Shown: positions 19,452 to 30,810, counted from the first letter of the stretch. The stretch is 64,000 nt of DNA from Carposina sasakii (GCA_014607495.2 CP053167.1:8370001-8434000); one strand, 5' to 3'. A program made the numbers and translations. Notes: generated by a model from the sequence alone, not told the origin.

Positions 19452-22400
19452 TTATGACGATGATGATGAAGTTGCAGTAGACTGGTCTTCAGGACATTGA
19501 GGTAGAAGTGGGCATATCTTTGAAAAAGATCGCTTTATGATACCCGTAGCCGTCTTGATGCTGGCCACACGAGAGATGCCATCCTGGCCAACAAATGTGT
19601 GTAAAACTCTTCCAAGTCTCCACTTCAGAGGAGGTAAGTTATCTTCTTTAATAAGAACCAGAGTATCAGGAATGAGCGTGTGTCCATTGCTTTGCCATTT
19701 TGTTCTAGTTTGTAGTTCCGAAATGTATTCCTTGGACCACCTGGACCAAAAGTGCTGACGCATTTGTTCCACGCGTTGATACCGAGTAAGTCGCTGGGTG
19801 GCTGCTGTAGTGAGATCCGGACAAGCTGGCGCAGTGAGTGGTCGGCCGATCAGGAAATGGCCAGGAGTAAGTGGGAGTAGGTCGTTTGCGTCTGTGGACA
19901 TAGGTGAGATAGGTCGGGAGTTGAGGACGGCCTCAATTTGTGCTAACACCGTACTAAACTCCTCGAAAGTAAGATTTGCGTTACCTATAACACGACGAAT
20001 ATGAAATTTGCAGGACTTGATTCCCGCCTCCCACAAACCACCAAAATGAGGCGAATAAGGAGGAATAAATGACAACTTTTTTGAATTATCGGCAGTGAAA
20101 TTAGTTACATCATCTTTAATTGTATTCAAGAATGAAGAAAACTCTTTTAAAGCTCCTACAAAGTTTTTTCCGTTGTCGGAATAGATTTGAAATGGTTTTC
20201 CGCGACGAGAAATAAACCTTTTTAATGCGAGTAGGTATGAATCAGTACTAAGGCTCGTAACCATCTCCAAATGAATTGCTCGTGTTATAAAACATACAAA
20301 TAAACATATATAGCATTTTTCCAATTTCGCTCCCCTTCCTTTACGATTTAAAATAAAGATTGGCCCAGCATAATCAACACCACAACGTGTGAACGGTGAC
20401 TCAGGTTGTATTCTTTCTGTAGGCAAATTACCCATTTGAATCGGTAAAGGCTTGGCTTTCATTCGCGCGCACCTAATACAATTATATACCGTGTGTTTCG
20501 ATAGGTCACGTCCTCGAAGTGGCCACCAGTTATCCCTAATGTTAGATAAAAGTAATTGAGGCCCTGCATGAAGTAAAACCTTGTGTTGATGCTTAAAAAG
20601 GAGCCGCGTAAATAAATGTTTACTACATAGCAAAATAGGATGTTTTTTATTGTATGGAAAAAGATCCGAATTAATAAGTCGACCACCAACTCTAATCAAA
20701 TTATTATTATCTAAAAATATATTAAGATTCGAAATATTTCGTGGACATTTAAATGAACGATTATTTACTAAATTATTATAAATATCTGGAAAGGATTGTT
20801 GTTGAGCGATTCGTGCTAAAACGTTGAGCGAATTATGCAACTCATCCACTGATAGTGATCCTGTGCGACACTGAGATTTGATTTTGTTACGTGCATTAAA
20901 AATAAAACGTAAAATATAAGCCGTCGTACGCTGCAAGCGGTTAAATGAAGAAAACCGTTCAAATAATAAACATGCCGTATCGAACTTTTGTGCACTTTGA
21001 GTAATCGCAGCGATTTTATTAAGTTTTATTTCTGGCAATAAATTTGTATTTTCACAGCAGTGATCATCTAGTGTATGTGCCCATTGTGTATCAGGTTCAC
21101 GCAAAAAGTGTGGACCGTGCCACCACATGTCGGACGTGTACAGAATGTCCAGCTGTAACCCACGTGATAATAAATCAGCTGGGTTTTGTTTTCCTGGAAT
21201 GTGAAACCACTGCGTATCCCCTGTCAAATCATTGACCTCAACCACTCTATTCTGCACAAAGGTTTTTAATAATGAAGGTGTCATCTTAAGCCAGCCTAAT
21301 ACAATAGTGGAATCGGACCAAAAATAGACCTTATCGAACGACAATAGCAGCAATTTCACAATTTTTTCGTACAGTTTTGCGCCCAATAATGCCGCACATA
21401 GCTCTAAACGTGGTATACTAACCGGTTTTACTGGCGCCACCTTGCCTTTCGCACATAATAGATTGACTGTTATCAATGACTGATCAGAGGTATAACTACG
21501 TATGTATGCGCATGCACCATAGGCATCTTGGGATGCGTCAGTAAAAATATGTAACTGAATATGCTGGTTATTTTTTCCGATTATGTGACGTGGAATTCGT
21601 AAAGCATGTAAATATTGCAATTTATTAAGAAAATTAAGCCAGATTTTTTTTATATTAGTAGGTACAGATTCGTCCCAATCTAGCTTTGAAAGCCATAATT
21701 TTTGTAAAAGAATTTTTATTATCATAATAGTCGGTGCAAGCAAACCTAATGGGTCATATATTTGTGATATTATAGATAGAATTGTGCGTTTACTAATATT
21801 TTTTGTATCTAGTTCGTATTTCGTAGTATAATGGAGTTCGTCGGACTCATGGAACCACCCTAAGCCTAAAGTTTTACTTTGACATTTTTCACCTAGTGAC
21901 ATGTTTTTCGAAATGTGTGAATTTTCAGAAAATGAAGAATTAAATAACCATTTCCTTAGGGGAAAACATGCTGAGTTTAGCACATCAGAAACACTTTCGC
22001 ATATTTTTGATAATGTTTCTTTATCGTCACTCCCGGTACACAAGTCATCTACATAAAAGTCATCCGAGATAACGCGTGCGATTACATCATCCTTGCATTC
22101 CGATGCCAATTGTTTAAGGCACCGAATGCTTAAATACGGAGCCGAGGCAGTGCCATACGTCACTGTATTAAGTTGGTACACACCAAGCTTGCTCTGTGGA
22201 TTATCGCGCCATAATATTAACTGTAAATTTCTTTGATCATTTTGAATTAAAATTTGCCTATACATCTTTTCCACATCTGCGCAGGCTACATATTTATATT
22301 GGCGAAAACGCAATAATATAGATAAAATGTCATTCTGCAAACTAGGCCCAATAAATTGTATGTCATTTAAAGATTTTCCTGATGACGTCTTCGCACTCGC

Positions 22401-24755
22401 ATCAAACACCACCCTCAATTTAGTTGTCGTACTTTGTTCTCTAAATACACCATGATGCGGTAGGAAATAATAATTTTGTAAATTATTCAAATCGTTTAAT
22501 GGACACATGTGTCCCAAACTGAGGTACTTGTTCATGAAATCAATGTACATTTGCTTATAATCAGGTTTACAACGTGACAATTTACGTTCTAATGCAAGAA
22601 ACCTATGTTCGGCTAATGTGAATGAGTCACCCAATACGTCAGCGGATTCCCGCAAGGGTATGCGCACAGAAAACCTACCTGAGCTGTCGCGCACCGTGCT
22701 TTCCTTAAACAACTTTTCGCAATACATTTCATCTTTATTAAGATTGGTACTTGGAGAAATCTCCTCTAATTCCCAGAACCTTTTAAATTGTGCATTAAGT
22801 GTTTGTGTCAAATTGCAATGAACCCGATTAATGCTAGAGGTTTTATTAGGTAGTACGGAACCCGATATTATCCAACCCAGTTTAGTATTCTGTAAATAAG
22901 GACCATTGGATAAAGGAATCAACCCGTCATTCAGTAATTCCCAAAATTTATCAGCGCCGATTAATAACTCAATTCTGTGTGGATAATTAAAGTTAGGATC
23001 GGCGAGTTTTAAATTTTCGGGTAGTGTTATATTGTGTGTGTAACCTAACGATGGTAATTCAGCTGTAATGCGAGATAAAACTAGACAATTAATGCGCGTG
23101 TGATAAGAACTAGTTTTAGATCGCAACTGAATTTCGCAAGTTTGTGTGGATTGAGTCACAGAGTTTCCTACACCTGTAACTTGAACAGTGGACTGTATAT
23201 ACGGAATTTTTAATTTTTTAGATAATGATTCTAAGATAAAACAATGTTGACTACCATTGTCGAGTAATGCGCGAGTAGTATGGTACTTATTGTTTTTATC
23301 ATCTATCTCCACTAAGGCGGTGGATAAAAGCACTTGCTCCTGAAGGAAATGCGAAATGTTATTGTCATTATTGTAATGCGTGTGAGTAGTGTGAGAAGTG
23401 TGCGATGTAGTATGAACTGTGTGTGAGTTTGTGTTTGACTGTGCTGTGAGTGATGACGATGTCGACATGCCTATGCTGTCACTATACTCGTCATGAAGAA
23501 GCGAATTGTGCTTTTTATTGCATAACTTGCACGGGCCGAACCAGCAATCCGTAATGGCGTGGCCGGCGCGCATACAATTACGACAAAGGTTCTTATCATC
23601 AATGTACTTACATTTGTCTTTAACAGATAAATTAAGAAATGCTTCACAGGAATAAATTGGATGCTTTCCGTTGCACATACTGCATGAAAACTGACGCTTA
23701 GAACTGAATAAGTTTGAAGATTTGCCATTATTTGTATGACTAGTAACATGACTGTGTGATTTTTGTGAATGCGACGGTTGTTTTTTTGTGTGAATGTTAA
23801 TGTCTGGTGTGTGTTTGCTTTGCGATATTTTAATAGTTTCTAAAACATCCGCTCGGTCTTTGAGAAAGCTAACTAAATCTAGTAACGTAGTTTTAATTTG
23901 AGAACTAAGGACGTTGCTTTTATGAAGTTCCCACTCTTTCTCTGTAGACGAGTCGAGTTTTGACACTATAATGTATATTATTAGAGTGTCCCACTGCTCG
24001 GTAGGCTCGCCTAAACTGTTGAGTGCGCGAATATTTCTCATAATTGTATCTATAAGCTTGCGAATTTGAGAAGCAGATTCTTTATGTATTGTTTGCGCAG
24101 AAAACAAAGCCTTTACGTGATTATGGATTAGTAAACGATTATTATTATGTCTGTTTTCGAGCAAATCCCATGCAATTGTGTAATTTTCGGAAGAAAATCC
24201 TAAAGACTTAATAACTTGTAGGGCGTTCCCGGCCAAGGCCGAACGGAGGTAATGAAATTTTTGAATTTCATCTATATCTTTGCGACTATCAATAAGTGAT
24301 GTAAAAGTATCCCGAAACTCGAGCCACTGGTCATAACTGCCATCGAAGGTGGGTAAGGAAATTGTGGGTAATTTAATAGTATTATAGTGTAATTTATTTT
24401 TTGAGGAATCCGATTGATTATTTTCTATTTCAATGCACTTGTATTTGGCCACAATATCATAATACTGATTCTCGAAGGTTTCTCTCTCGTGTAATTCATT
24501 CTCAAATTGACTAGAAGGTACTTTCATGTCTAGTTCATCCTGAATAGAATTAAATTGATCAAATAACGGTTGTAGGTTTTTAGAACGTACCATTAATTCA
24601 GCTTTCTGAAATTCAGTTAATGACGACATATCAACCGATTGAATATGTTTCATGAATAAAGTTAATTTACCCTTAATTACTCCGCGTTTCTTAACTAATT
24701 CGCGAATAGTTCCCTCGGGATCTTCGTCACATAAAGATTGCCTCTTTTTAGTCAT
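19452..24755 (-). CDS. BEL/Pao gag-pol polyprotein (1,767 aa, intact)
   Basis: One frame codes for everything the element needs. Order by residue: Gag of the DUF1759 type (about 125-300, 'LPTISLPTFDGSYDQWLEFR'); Cys/His zinc-knuckle region (about 355-415, 'NLCRNCMRAGHAITDC' and 'CKLCNKKHN'); aspartic protease (LLDNGSQ at about 498); reverse transcriptase (about 760-960, 'RVVFDASAKTSSGKSLND', catalytic FYVDD with the aspartates at 903-904); RNase H (FTDAS about 1,070, 'WSDSTIVLGWL'); integrase with an HH-CC zinc finger ('CIRCARMKAKP') and D,D,E core (GVDYAG about 1,457, YSDNGKNF about 1,523, GLWEAG about 1,570); and the C-terminal DUF5641-type domain (about 1,635-1,750, 'LTPGHFLIGRPL'). The protein ends in a Ser run. 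No stop or frameshift occurs in the 1,767 codons, so the element may be competent. No envelope gene is present. Confidence 0.95.
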   Translation of the reverse strand: MTKKRQSLCDEDPEGTIRELVKKRGVIKGKLTLFMKHIQSVDMSSLTEFQKAELMVRSKNLQPLFDQFNSIQDELDMKVPSSQFENELHERETFENQYYDIVAKYKCIEIENNQSDSSKNKLHYNTIKLPTISLPTFDGSYDQWLEFRDTFTSLIDSRKDIDEIQKFHYLRSALAGNALQVIKSLGFSSENYTIAWDLLENRHNNNRLLIHNHVKALFSAQTIHKESASQIRKLIDTIMRNIRALNSLGEPTEQWDTLIIYIIVSKLDSSTEKEWELHKSNVLSSQIKTTLLDLVSFLKDRADVLETIKISQSKHTPDINIHTKKQPSHSQKSHSHVTSHTNNGKSSNLFSSKRQFSCSMCNGKHPIYSCEAFLNLSVKDKCKYIDDKNLCRNCMRAGHAITDCWFGPCKLCNKKHNSLLHDEYSDSIGMSTSSSLTAQSNTNSHTVHTTSHTSHTTHTHYNNDNNISHFLQEQVLLSTALVEIDDKNNKYHTTRALLDNGSQHCFILESLSKKLKIPYIQSTVQVTGVGNSVTQSTQTCEIQLRSKTSSYHTRINCLVLSRITAELPSLGYTHNITLPENLKLADPNFNYPHRIELLIGADKFWELLNDGLIPLSNGPYLQNTKLGWIISGSVLPNKTSSINRVHCNLTQTLNAQFKRFWELEEISPSTNLNKDEMYCEKLFKESTVRDSSGRFSVRIPLRESADVLGDSFTLAEHRFLALERKLSRCKPDYKQMYIDFMNKYLSLGHMCPLNDLNNLQNYYFLPHHGVFREQSTTTKLRVVFDASAKTSSGKSLNDIQFIGPSLQNDILSILLRFRQYKYVACADVEKMYRQILIQNDQRNLQLILWRDNPQSKLGVYQLNTVTYGTASAPYLSIRCLKQLASECKDDVIARVISDDFYVDDLCTGSDDKETLSKICESVSDVLNSACFPLRKWLFNSSFSENSHISKNMSLGEKCQSKTLGLGWFHESDELHYTTKYELDTKNISKRTILSIISQIYDPLGLLAPTIMIIKILLQKLWLSKLDWDESVPTNIKKIWLNFLNKLQYLHALRIPRHIIGKNNQHIQLHIFTDASQDAYGACAYIRSYTSDQSLITVNLLCAKGKVAPVKPVSIPRLELCAALLGAKLYEKIVKLLLLSFDKVYFWSDSTIVLGWLKMTPSLLKTFVQNRVVEVNDLTGDTQWFHIPGKQNPADLLSRGLQLDILYTSDMWWHGPHFLREPDTQWAHTLDDHCCENTNLLPEIKLNKIAAITQSAQKFDTACLLFERFSSFNRLQRTTAYILRFIFNARNKIKSQCRTGSLSVDELHNSLNVLARIAQQQSFPDIYNNLVNNRSFKCPRNISNLNIFLDNNNLIRVGGRLINSDLFPYNKKHPILLCSKHLFTRLLFKHQHKVLLHAGPQLLLSNIRDNWWPLRGRDLSKHTVYNCIRCARMKAKPLPIQMGNLPTERIQPESPFTRCGVDYAGPIFILNRKGRGAKLEKCYICLFVCFITRAIHLEMVTSLSTDSYLLALKRFISRRGKPFQIYSDNGKNFVGALKEFSSFLNTIKDDVTNFTADNSKKLSFIPPYSPHFGGLWEAGIKSCKFHIRRVIGNANLTFEEFSTVLAQIEAVLNSRPISPMSTDANDLLPLTPGHFLIGRPLTAPACPDLTTAATQRLTRYQRVEQMRQHFWSRWSKEYISELQTRTKWQSNGHTLIPDTLVLIKEDNLPPLKWRLGRVLHTFVGQDGISRVASIKTATGIIKRSFSKICPLLPQCPEDQSTATSSSSS

Positions 24756-25009
24756 TTTGGTGTGTGAGATTAGGTGATCAAGTACTTACAGTTAGCGAGT
24801 TCAAGATAGCTACACGGTGAATACTCGAAGTAAAAACAGTTGAAGGTAGGTAGAACAATACGCGTCGGTTGATCCGAGAACTGGAATTTATCACAAATCA
24901 CGATGTTAGCACAAATTAAAACACTAGGTAAGGAAGGAAACTTTGATCGGCCTAACCGTATGAAGGTCGACGTGATGATCTTCAGCTGTTTTGCAGGCTC
25001 TGCGTTGAT

Positions 25010-25028
25010 AATCCGGCTCGAAGGACCA
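25010..25028 (-). other. Primer-binding site for tRNA-Tyr
   Basis: The plus strand reads 'aatccggctcgaaggacca', which equals the 3' end of insect tRNA-Tyr including CCA; on the element's minus strand this is the complementary PBS. It lies four bases inside the 5' LTR. The tRNA identity is from my knowledge that tRNA-Tyr begins CCTTCGATAGCTC, which pairs with this acceptor. Confidence 0.8.
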
Positions 25029-25032
25029 ACAA

Positions 25033-25292
25033 TGTTTGCGCTTTAGCCAGGTTGATCTTGGGTTTCCTTGTCTAGTAAATGTGCTCTTCAATAAATATTT
25101 TAATTTTACCAATAAAAACAAAATACTATATTTCTTTAAATATACATAAATAAAGTATATAAAAAATTAATGCGTGTGCGTTTTGCGAATCGATATAAGT
25201 GAGTGTCGTCGTCTTCCGCGCCTCTCCCCGCACCTCGCGTTCCCCGCGTTCGCCATAGCATCTCATCTGATTGCCATTCGCATGCGTTAACA
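25033..25292 (-). repeat. BEL/Pao 5' LTR
   Basis: 260 bp, matching 19,150-19,409 base for base by eye. It should carry the promoter of the element; no clear TATA box position could be fixed. Confidence 0.92.
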
Positions 25293-25667
25293 TCGATAAT
25301 AAGTTTTTCGAAGTAAGAAGTAAGTATAATTAATTGCAATTTAAATGATTGCATGCCAAATTAAATGATTTCTTAAAAACCTATTTTGTAATATTTCCAA
25401 TTCTTTATATTTGTAAATAACTTTCTTCTTGTTTGTACTATAGATTGAATTATATTGTAATTCAATTAGAACGGTATTTTTGTAAACTTGTACTAAGGCT
25501 GTTCGTAAATTCTTTGTAAAAAAAATAGATAATACAGCATTTTTAATTTATTACGTACATACATTTTATATTTTTAAAATATCAAATGAAAATAATAGAA
25601 TTTAGCAGTGTTAGTACAAGTGTAAGAGATGAAGTCCGTTACGAACCTGGATGGACGAACAACATCC
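25293..25667. other. AT-rich non-coding stretch
   Basis: Right flank of the BEL/Pao insertion; no gene or repeat recognised. Confidence 0.4.
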
Positions 25668-25897
25668 CTCTAATATTATAAACGCGAAAGTTTGTAAGTA
25701 TGGATGGATGGATGTTTGTTACTTTTTCATGTAAAAACGGCTGTAGCGATTTTAATAAAATTTGGCATGCAGTTAGCTGATACCCTGCATTAACACATAG
25801 GCTACTTTTTATCCCGGGAAAATATTTTTATCCCGGATAAATTCGACATTTTGTTTTTTCTGCAGTCCACGTGGACGAAGTCGCGGGCGTCCACTAG
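25668..25897 (+). repeat. Dispersed lepidopteran repeat family C
   Basis: Runs from 'aatattataaacgcgaaagt' to 'gcgtccactagt', with 'ggctactttttatcccggga' and 'ccacgtggacgaagtcgcgg'. Other copies are at 33,706, 37,230 (minus), 45,722 and 53,425; only the last shares the same left half. Class unknown. Confidence 0.7.
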
Positions 25898-25934
25898 TGT
25901 GGTCAATAATTTTACGTACTACGTATTTTTGCAC

Positions 25935-26060
25935 ATATACACTGGCGGTGTTCCCAAAACAGGGTTAGCCACATCTATAGAAATGCGGGGCTATATGTTA
26001 AAAATCTGGTACAAGTTGGTAGTTGGTAGCATGAGACAACGCCCATGACTTCTTTAGTGG
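25935..26060 (+). repeat. Family E repeat, diverged copy
   Basis: 'gtgttcccaaaacagggtta' followed by 'gttggtagcatgaga' resembles the family E order seen at 38,511. Confidence 0.4.
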
Positions 26061-27080
26061 ACTTTTACGAAATAAACGGAAGATGTTTCTACTAAAGCTG
26101 ACATTTTCTAGTGTAGCCCTGCATGAGCATAGGCTACGCATTTTTATCGTGCCAAAACTTAATCGTTTTTTGAGTGATAAAATATCAATTTGACTAATAT
26201 TACAGTTTTATAACTCTTTTTAAACACATATCGCGCATATTGGGGATATTTTATAAAATATATCACATTTCAAGTTATTATATATAAATACAGACATTCT
26301 CTACATAAAACATTACTTTTTTATTATAAAATAATAACATTACAGACCTAGATAAAAATATTAAATATTAATTTGTCAACTCATACAGCGGTAATAAAAA
26401 AGAAAAATGATTTGACCAAAAAGTCCTATTTTTTACGCACATTTGATAAACTTATTTATAATAGGTATACATATTTTAGGCTTATTTACTTTTGAAATCA
26501 GATCAGATTAAAAAAAGTAAATATATGTATAGTATTCTGGGAATAACATATTGGAAATAATTATACTGTAAAAATACTGCGTAATTTATGAACGACAAAG
26601 TTTTTACTACTTTACCAATTTCAGTATAAATGTAATAGATATTCTTTTGATGAAGCTTTATCATTATAATAATGATGAAACATACTAAGAAACCCAAAGA
26701 TGTTGAACTTACAACGATTTGCCAAAACACTATTTTCTTGGCTTATACGAACAAAAAATTGTCGAACTTGGCTGTCTTTTTTACATTTATGGAAACTTGT
26801 ATGAAACTGGGCGTTAATCTTTGCAACCCGAAGATTTATAAGCCAATAGTTTAATTATAGAAAATACTTTGGGACTTGGCTCTTTTTACATTTAATATTT
26901 TTAAGTAAAATTTGGTTTAATGGTAAAACAACACGCTCATCCAGGTTCTTTTGGACAATATTTTTGTATGAATTAGGATACTTTCATAACTATACTTAAG
27001 TCTTTATACTGTAGGTACTTGTACTCTAAGTGTATGTACGCGTACTAGTGAATAAATGATGTTGATTTTATATATGCGGA
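26061..27080. other. AT-rich non-coding stretch
   Basis: No gene or repeat recognised. Small frames on both strands between 26,500 and 26,860 are AT-driven and lack domains. Confidence 0.45.
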
Positions 27081-27084
27081 TTTT

Positions 27085-27350
27085 ATTTCACATAATTTGA
27101 GATTCGAAATCAATGTTTATTTTTCCATATCGTATGGTATTTTAGTATGAAAGGAATGATTATAAAATCCTAAAAATAAACATATGATTTCGAGTTTGAG
27201 ACGTTTCATACGAGTATTACACCTTACGACAAGCAGGATACATTGCTTGCAATAAAATATAATTTTTTGTAATTATTTATGGTTTCCCTTTTAACATCCT
27301 GTAGATTCTCTTCAGTGGCCTATTATAGTGGTATTTAACATACCCCTTTT
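27085..27350. repeat. MITE family A, degenerate copy
   Basis: 'gagattcgaaatcaatgttt', 'acatatgatttcgag' and 'tatttaacataccccttttt' match family A in order. The interior is rearranged and the left terminus is missing. Confidence 0.45.
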
Positions 27351-27351
27351 T

Positions 27352-27832
27352 AGGGTTCCGTAGCCAAATGGCAAAAAACGGAACCCTTATAGTTTCGTCA
27401 TATCTGTCTGTCCGTCTGTATGTCACAGCCACTTTTTACCGAAACCATAAGAACTATATTGATGAAACTTTTGATGAAGTATTCTGTGAACCGCATTAAG
27501 ATTTTCACACAAAAAAAAGAAAAACAACAGTAAATTTTGGGAGTTTCCCATACTTAGAACTAAAAGTAAAAAAAATATTATCAAACCCATACGTGTGGGG
27601 CCGGGGAGGAGGGGAATGTATGTCCCCTATCCTGTAACTTCTAAAATAAAGGAATAATAAAACTAAAAAAAAATATAATATGATGTACATTACCATGCAA
27701 ACTTCCACCGAAAATTGGTTGGAACGACATCTAGTAAGTACTTTTTTTTTAATACGTCATAAATCGTAAACTGCAATTTACCTTTCATACGGAATCCTCC
27801 ATGTGCGAGTCCCACTCGCACTTGGCCACTTT
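27352..27832. repeat. Dispersed repeat beginning 'agggttccgtagccaaatgg'
   Basis: Left end 'agggttccgtagccaaatgg', interior 'cttatagtttcgtcatatct' with (TCTG)n-like words, right end 'gtgcgagtcccactcgcact'. I recognise these ends as a common lepidopteran repeat. Ends at 'tggccacttttta'. No coding capacity. Confidence 0.5.
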
Positions 27833-27953
27833 TTACACCCTGTACAGATTACACAGACAAAATCACAGGCATCACCTATAAATGATACACAAAATCAATT
27901 TCTGAAAGGAAGTAAGAAAAATGAGACATTTTATTATTATAGGTATACTTATA

Positions 27954-28328
27954 CAGGATGATTTTTGGTCGTCAACGTTCCCGAAAACTACGGAATCTCC
28001 TCATCATCACGATCATTTTTCTCCATGGAAGCATACCTGTGAAGTGTCTGGTTTCCAAAATATTAGGGTCCAAAGTTGAGTAAATAGACTGCGTTTTTCT
28101 GCATAAATGCACATAGACGCGCGTAGCAGAATTTTTTCACGAAAAATAATTAATATCTGTCTATAAAAGAACTAACATTAACACTAGACACTATAAATTT
28201 CGCACGATCAAGGAATTAAAAATTAATTTTTTATTTTTTTTCCCAGCATTTTTTTTGGCATAAACTTACTTTATTTGATGTATAGAGTACGTACCCTTCG
28301 TTAATGGTGGCCACAAAAAAACAACCTG
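27954..28328 (+). mobile_element. MITE family D, complete copy
   Basis: Ends CAGGATGATTTTTGGTCGTC and GTGGCCAC...AACCTG form a short imperfect inverted repeat, flanked by TA on both sides. About 375 bp, non-coding. Related copies are at 39,096 (plus), 38,326 and 55,332 (minus). Confidence 0.7.
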
Positions 28329-29235
28329 TATATTATTATTTATGACTTACGTCTTAGTTTTCTCTGAGGTATAATGCCTATTATTTTCTGTCCGTTCCTC
28401 GCGAGGGAGGCTATATGGACGCTCATTAGACGCTAGGGGTAAGCTTTCGAAAGACATCTTTAGTTACAATACAACCATCTTGTTAAAAATAACAGGGATA
28501 TGAATAGGTTCTTAGGATTATAAATTTTTTTAATACATATAAATACATGTGGTACCGGGTTATGAGTAAACGAAGAATATCTAGTTTTAAACTTTTATTT
28601 CAAGAAAAACCAACACTTTACACTATGTACTCGTTCTTTTTTTGTTTAGTTTATCCCGAAGGAAAGGCAAGGGGAACTAAGCCCATACAGCCATTGTCTT
28701 TAGTAAATGATTTCTGAATTTATGATGGATGATATTGATGATGATGAATGGAAACGTCGGGAAAATCCTCAAGAACAAGTGTAAAGTTAGTCTAAATGAA
28801 AAATAATTGTAGAAACAACTTACATGGGCCCATGAAGAGATCGTATTCCGGCTAAAGTTTTACTCAGCTTACCTGCATATAAAACCATGCACACGTACTA
28901 GATTCACATCACAAGTAATCAAAATATAACTTATCTACCAGAAAACATCACTTTACAGACACATGCAAGCCATTTACAAATAATTTTTGATTTTCACAAG
29001 AAAATTACACCCGCTCCCTTCCAGCTTTTCCCGCCGAATCCCTATCTCGTTCTATCATCTAATCGCCATCTTATATTTTTTCCTTTTTTAAAAACCTATC
29101 AGCCAAACAACATTCATTCCCATACAGCCAAAACTCATTTTTAATTCCCACATACAAATCGGGTAGCCAAAATTTTAGGATTACGCAGGAGATACTACAC
29201 CACGTAAGATGGCTCGTGAAGCTAATTTATCAGCG
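28329..29235. other. Non-coding stretch
   Basis: No gene, RNA or repeat boundary recognised. Confidence 0.4.
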
Positions 29236-29566
29236 CCCGTAGCATGAATTTGGTGAGAGCGAGATAACCCACATTTAAACGTCAAATTCACAGAGCTATA
29301 CATATAATAAATACATATATACATATAGTCATGGTGTGTACATATGTATCTGGCGTTATGGCTTGTTATGCACCACTATGTAAAAAAATGCTCATAATGT
29401 AGGGCTGTTATATGTACCATTAAATATTCCTTTGCAACCCCTTTTTACACGTGAAGTACATACACTTACATGTCTAATCATCACATACGAGTAGCTCTGT
29501 GAATTTGTCGCGTACTCGTAAATGTGAGCCATCTCGCTCTCACCAAGTTCATGCTACGGGCGCTGG
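29236..29566. repeat. Foldback MITE
   Basis: 'agcgcccgtagcatgaattt' with 'ggtgagagcgagat' (29,240-29,273) pairs with the reverse complement at 29,530-29,563 with one mismatch. A second inner pair, 'aaattcacagagcta' (29,284) and 'tagctctgtgaattt' (29,492), continues the stem. Non-coding. Confidence 0.7.
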
Positions 29567-29799
29567 TCTAGCTCATCGCCCGAGAAAACGCCCCTGAGTT
29601 CTTTAATAAAGTCACGTATGGAGACACAGTTGATGTATTGTAGTGACACGTCCTCATATTAGCACAGGTAAGGTTTTTAACAATCCAGATTTTTAATACT
29701 TCTTCCCCACAACTATAACTGTGAAGTAGCGATGCCATAACTTTACTCTGGTTGGATTCTTAATGATATTCCGTTTTTTCAGCCTAAGAGTAATAGCTC

Positions 29800-30045
29800 T
29801 AATATCAAAATTAAGACGTGCGCCTTTCAATTGGGAGGCGTGAGTTCGATACCAGTCACGGGCCTGTACCACTGAATTTATTTCATGTATGAATTTTTCT
29901 AAAAATTATCTATACCCGAGAAGGGTTGGCGTCAGGCAGGCAGCCGGCCGTAAACACAAATGCCAAAACTTTGGCAATGTGAGTTTCGAAAGAATATTGT
30001 GCCGACCCTATAAATAATGAGATAAGGGGTAGGAAGAAGAAGATT
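29800..30045 (+). repeat. tRNA-related SINE
   Basis: A box-B-like 'gtgagttcgataccagtcac', then 'ggcctgtaccactgaattta', 'ggcaggcagccggccgtaaa' and an end 'gccgaccctataaataatga' with (AAG)n. The last part recurs near 43,205. The A box is degenerate. Confidence 0.6.
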
Positions 30046-30810
30046 AGATAATAGAGGACACCCTTTTACTTCGTCTTTAGAATTCAAGTTTATCCTATTC
30101 CCGTAGTAATTTAGGGAAATTCATCGTATTTTGACAGGCAAAATGTCGATAAATCAGTTTATCTTATCGTGTTTCGCAGGTCATGCTAGGCTAGCAGGTC
30201 TCTAGGATCACCGATTTCGGCTGTGCATTAATCCATCAGTTTAGGACAGAGTTTTGATAGACGAAGTTTTGATTTCGGAATAGTGCGATGTATTTATCTT
30301 GCATGCTGGGTGCTCGGATCCGGTTTCTTGTGGCGATTATGGGTAGTGCCAGTGCTTGTTTTTGCAGTTATGAGCTATCAGAACCGAGGGTCAGTGGTGG
30401 GTGTGGGTCCCGGTGGTGTGCGAGCCCTTGTTGAATATTTAAACTTCCGAATTGAAACGCCTTCAAAATACAATTTCATTTATATAACATTTTGTTGTTT
30501 TTATTTGAAATGCTGCTAAAATATACTTGCAAAGCGAAAAATAAATTCTTCAACACTCTTATACAACGGGTTTTCGTTTTGGATGTAATTGAGCTGGTAA
30601 AAATAGTAGAATCATGGGTATGTATAGCAGACGCGAAGGTAAAGGTCCACAAACTTTAAACTACCTTAATGAACTCGAGTCTACCTTCCCTTTGAAACTA
30701 AAGCCATCTGTGTTGTTACTGGCAGTTTCGTTGTTAGGTACACGTTCTTACTGCGCCACGTGTAAAAATCTACATAATTATTTTAAATACATATACTCGT
30801 ATATAAACAG
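30046..30810. other. Non-coding stretch
   Basis: No supported gene. A 78-codon plus-strand frame at 30,283-30,519 begins with a hydrophobic segment, but it has no recognised domain, splice context or conservation that I can see. Confidence 0.4.

Larger units (their letters stand above)
19150..25292 (-). mobile_element. Complete BEL/Pao LTR retrotransposon
   Basis: Two 260-bp LTRs (19,150-19,409; 25,033-25,292) enclose a leader, a tRNA-Tyr primer-binding site, one uninterrupted gag-pol ORF and a purine-rich tract. In element sense the LTR begins TGTTAACGC and ends GCGCAAACA. The two LTRs read identical by eye, which with the open ORF suggests a recent insertion. The flanks are 'cagat' and 'tcgat', so no exact target-site duplication is present. 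Confidence 0.92.

Noticed and set aside
19150..25297. 5-bp target duplication of the BEL/Pao element ('cagat' / 'tcgat')
   Set aside because: Only three of five bases agree while the LTRs are identical, so I do not accept it as a duplication.
30283..30519. 78-codon frame with a hydrophobic start (possible secreted or membrane protein)
   Set aside because: No conserved motif, no splice or promoter context, and biased codon use.
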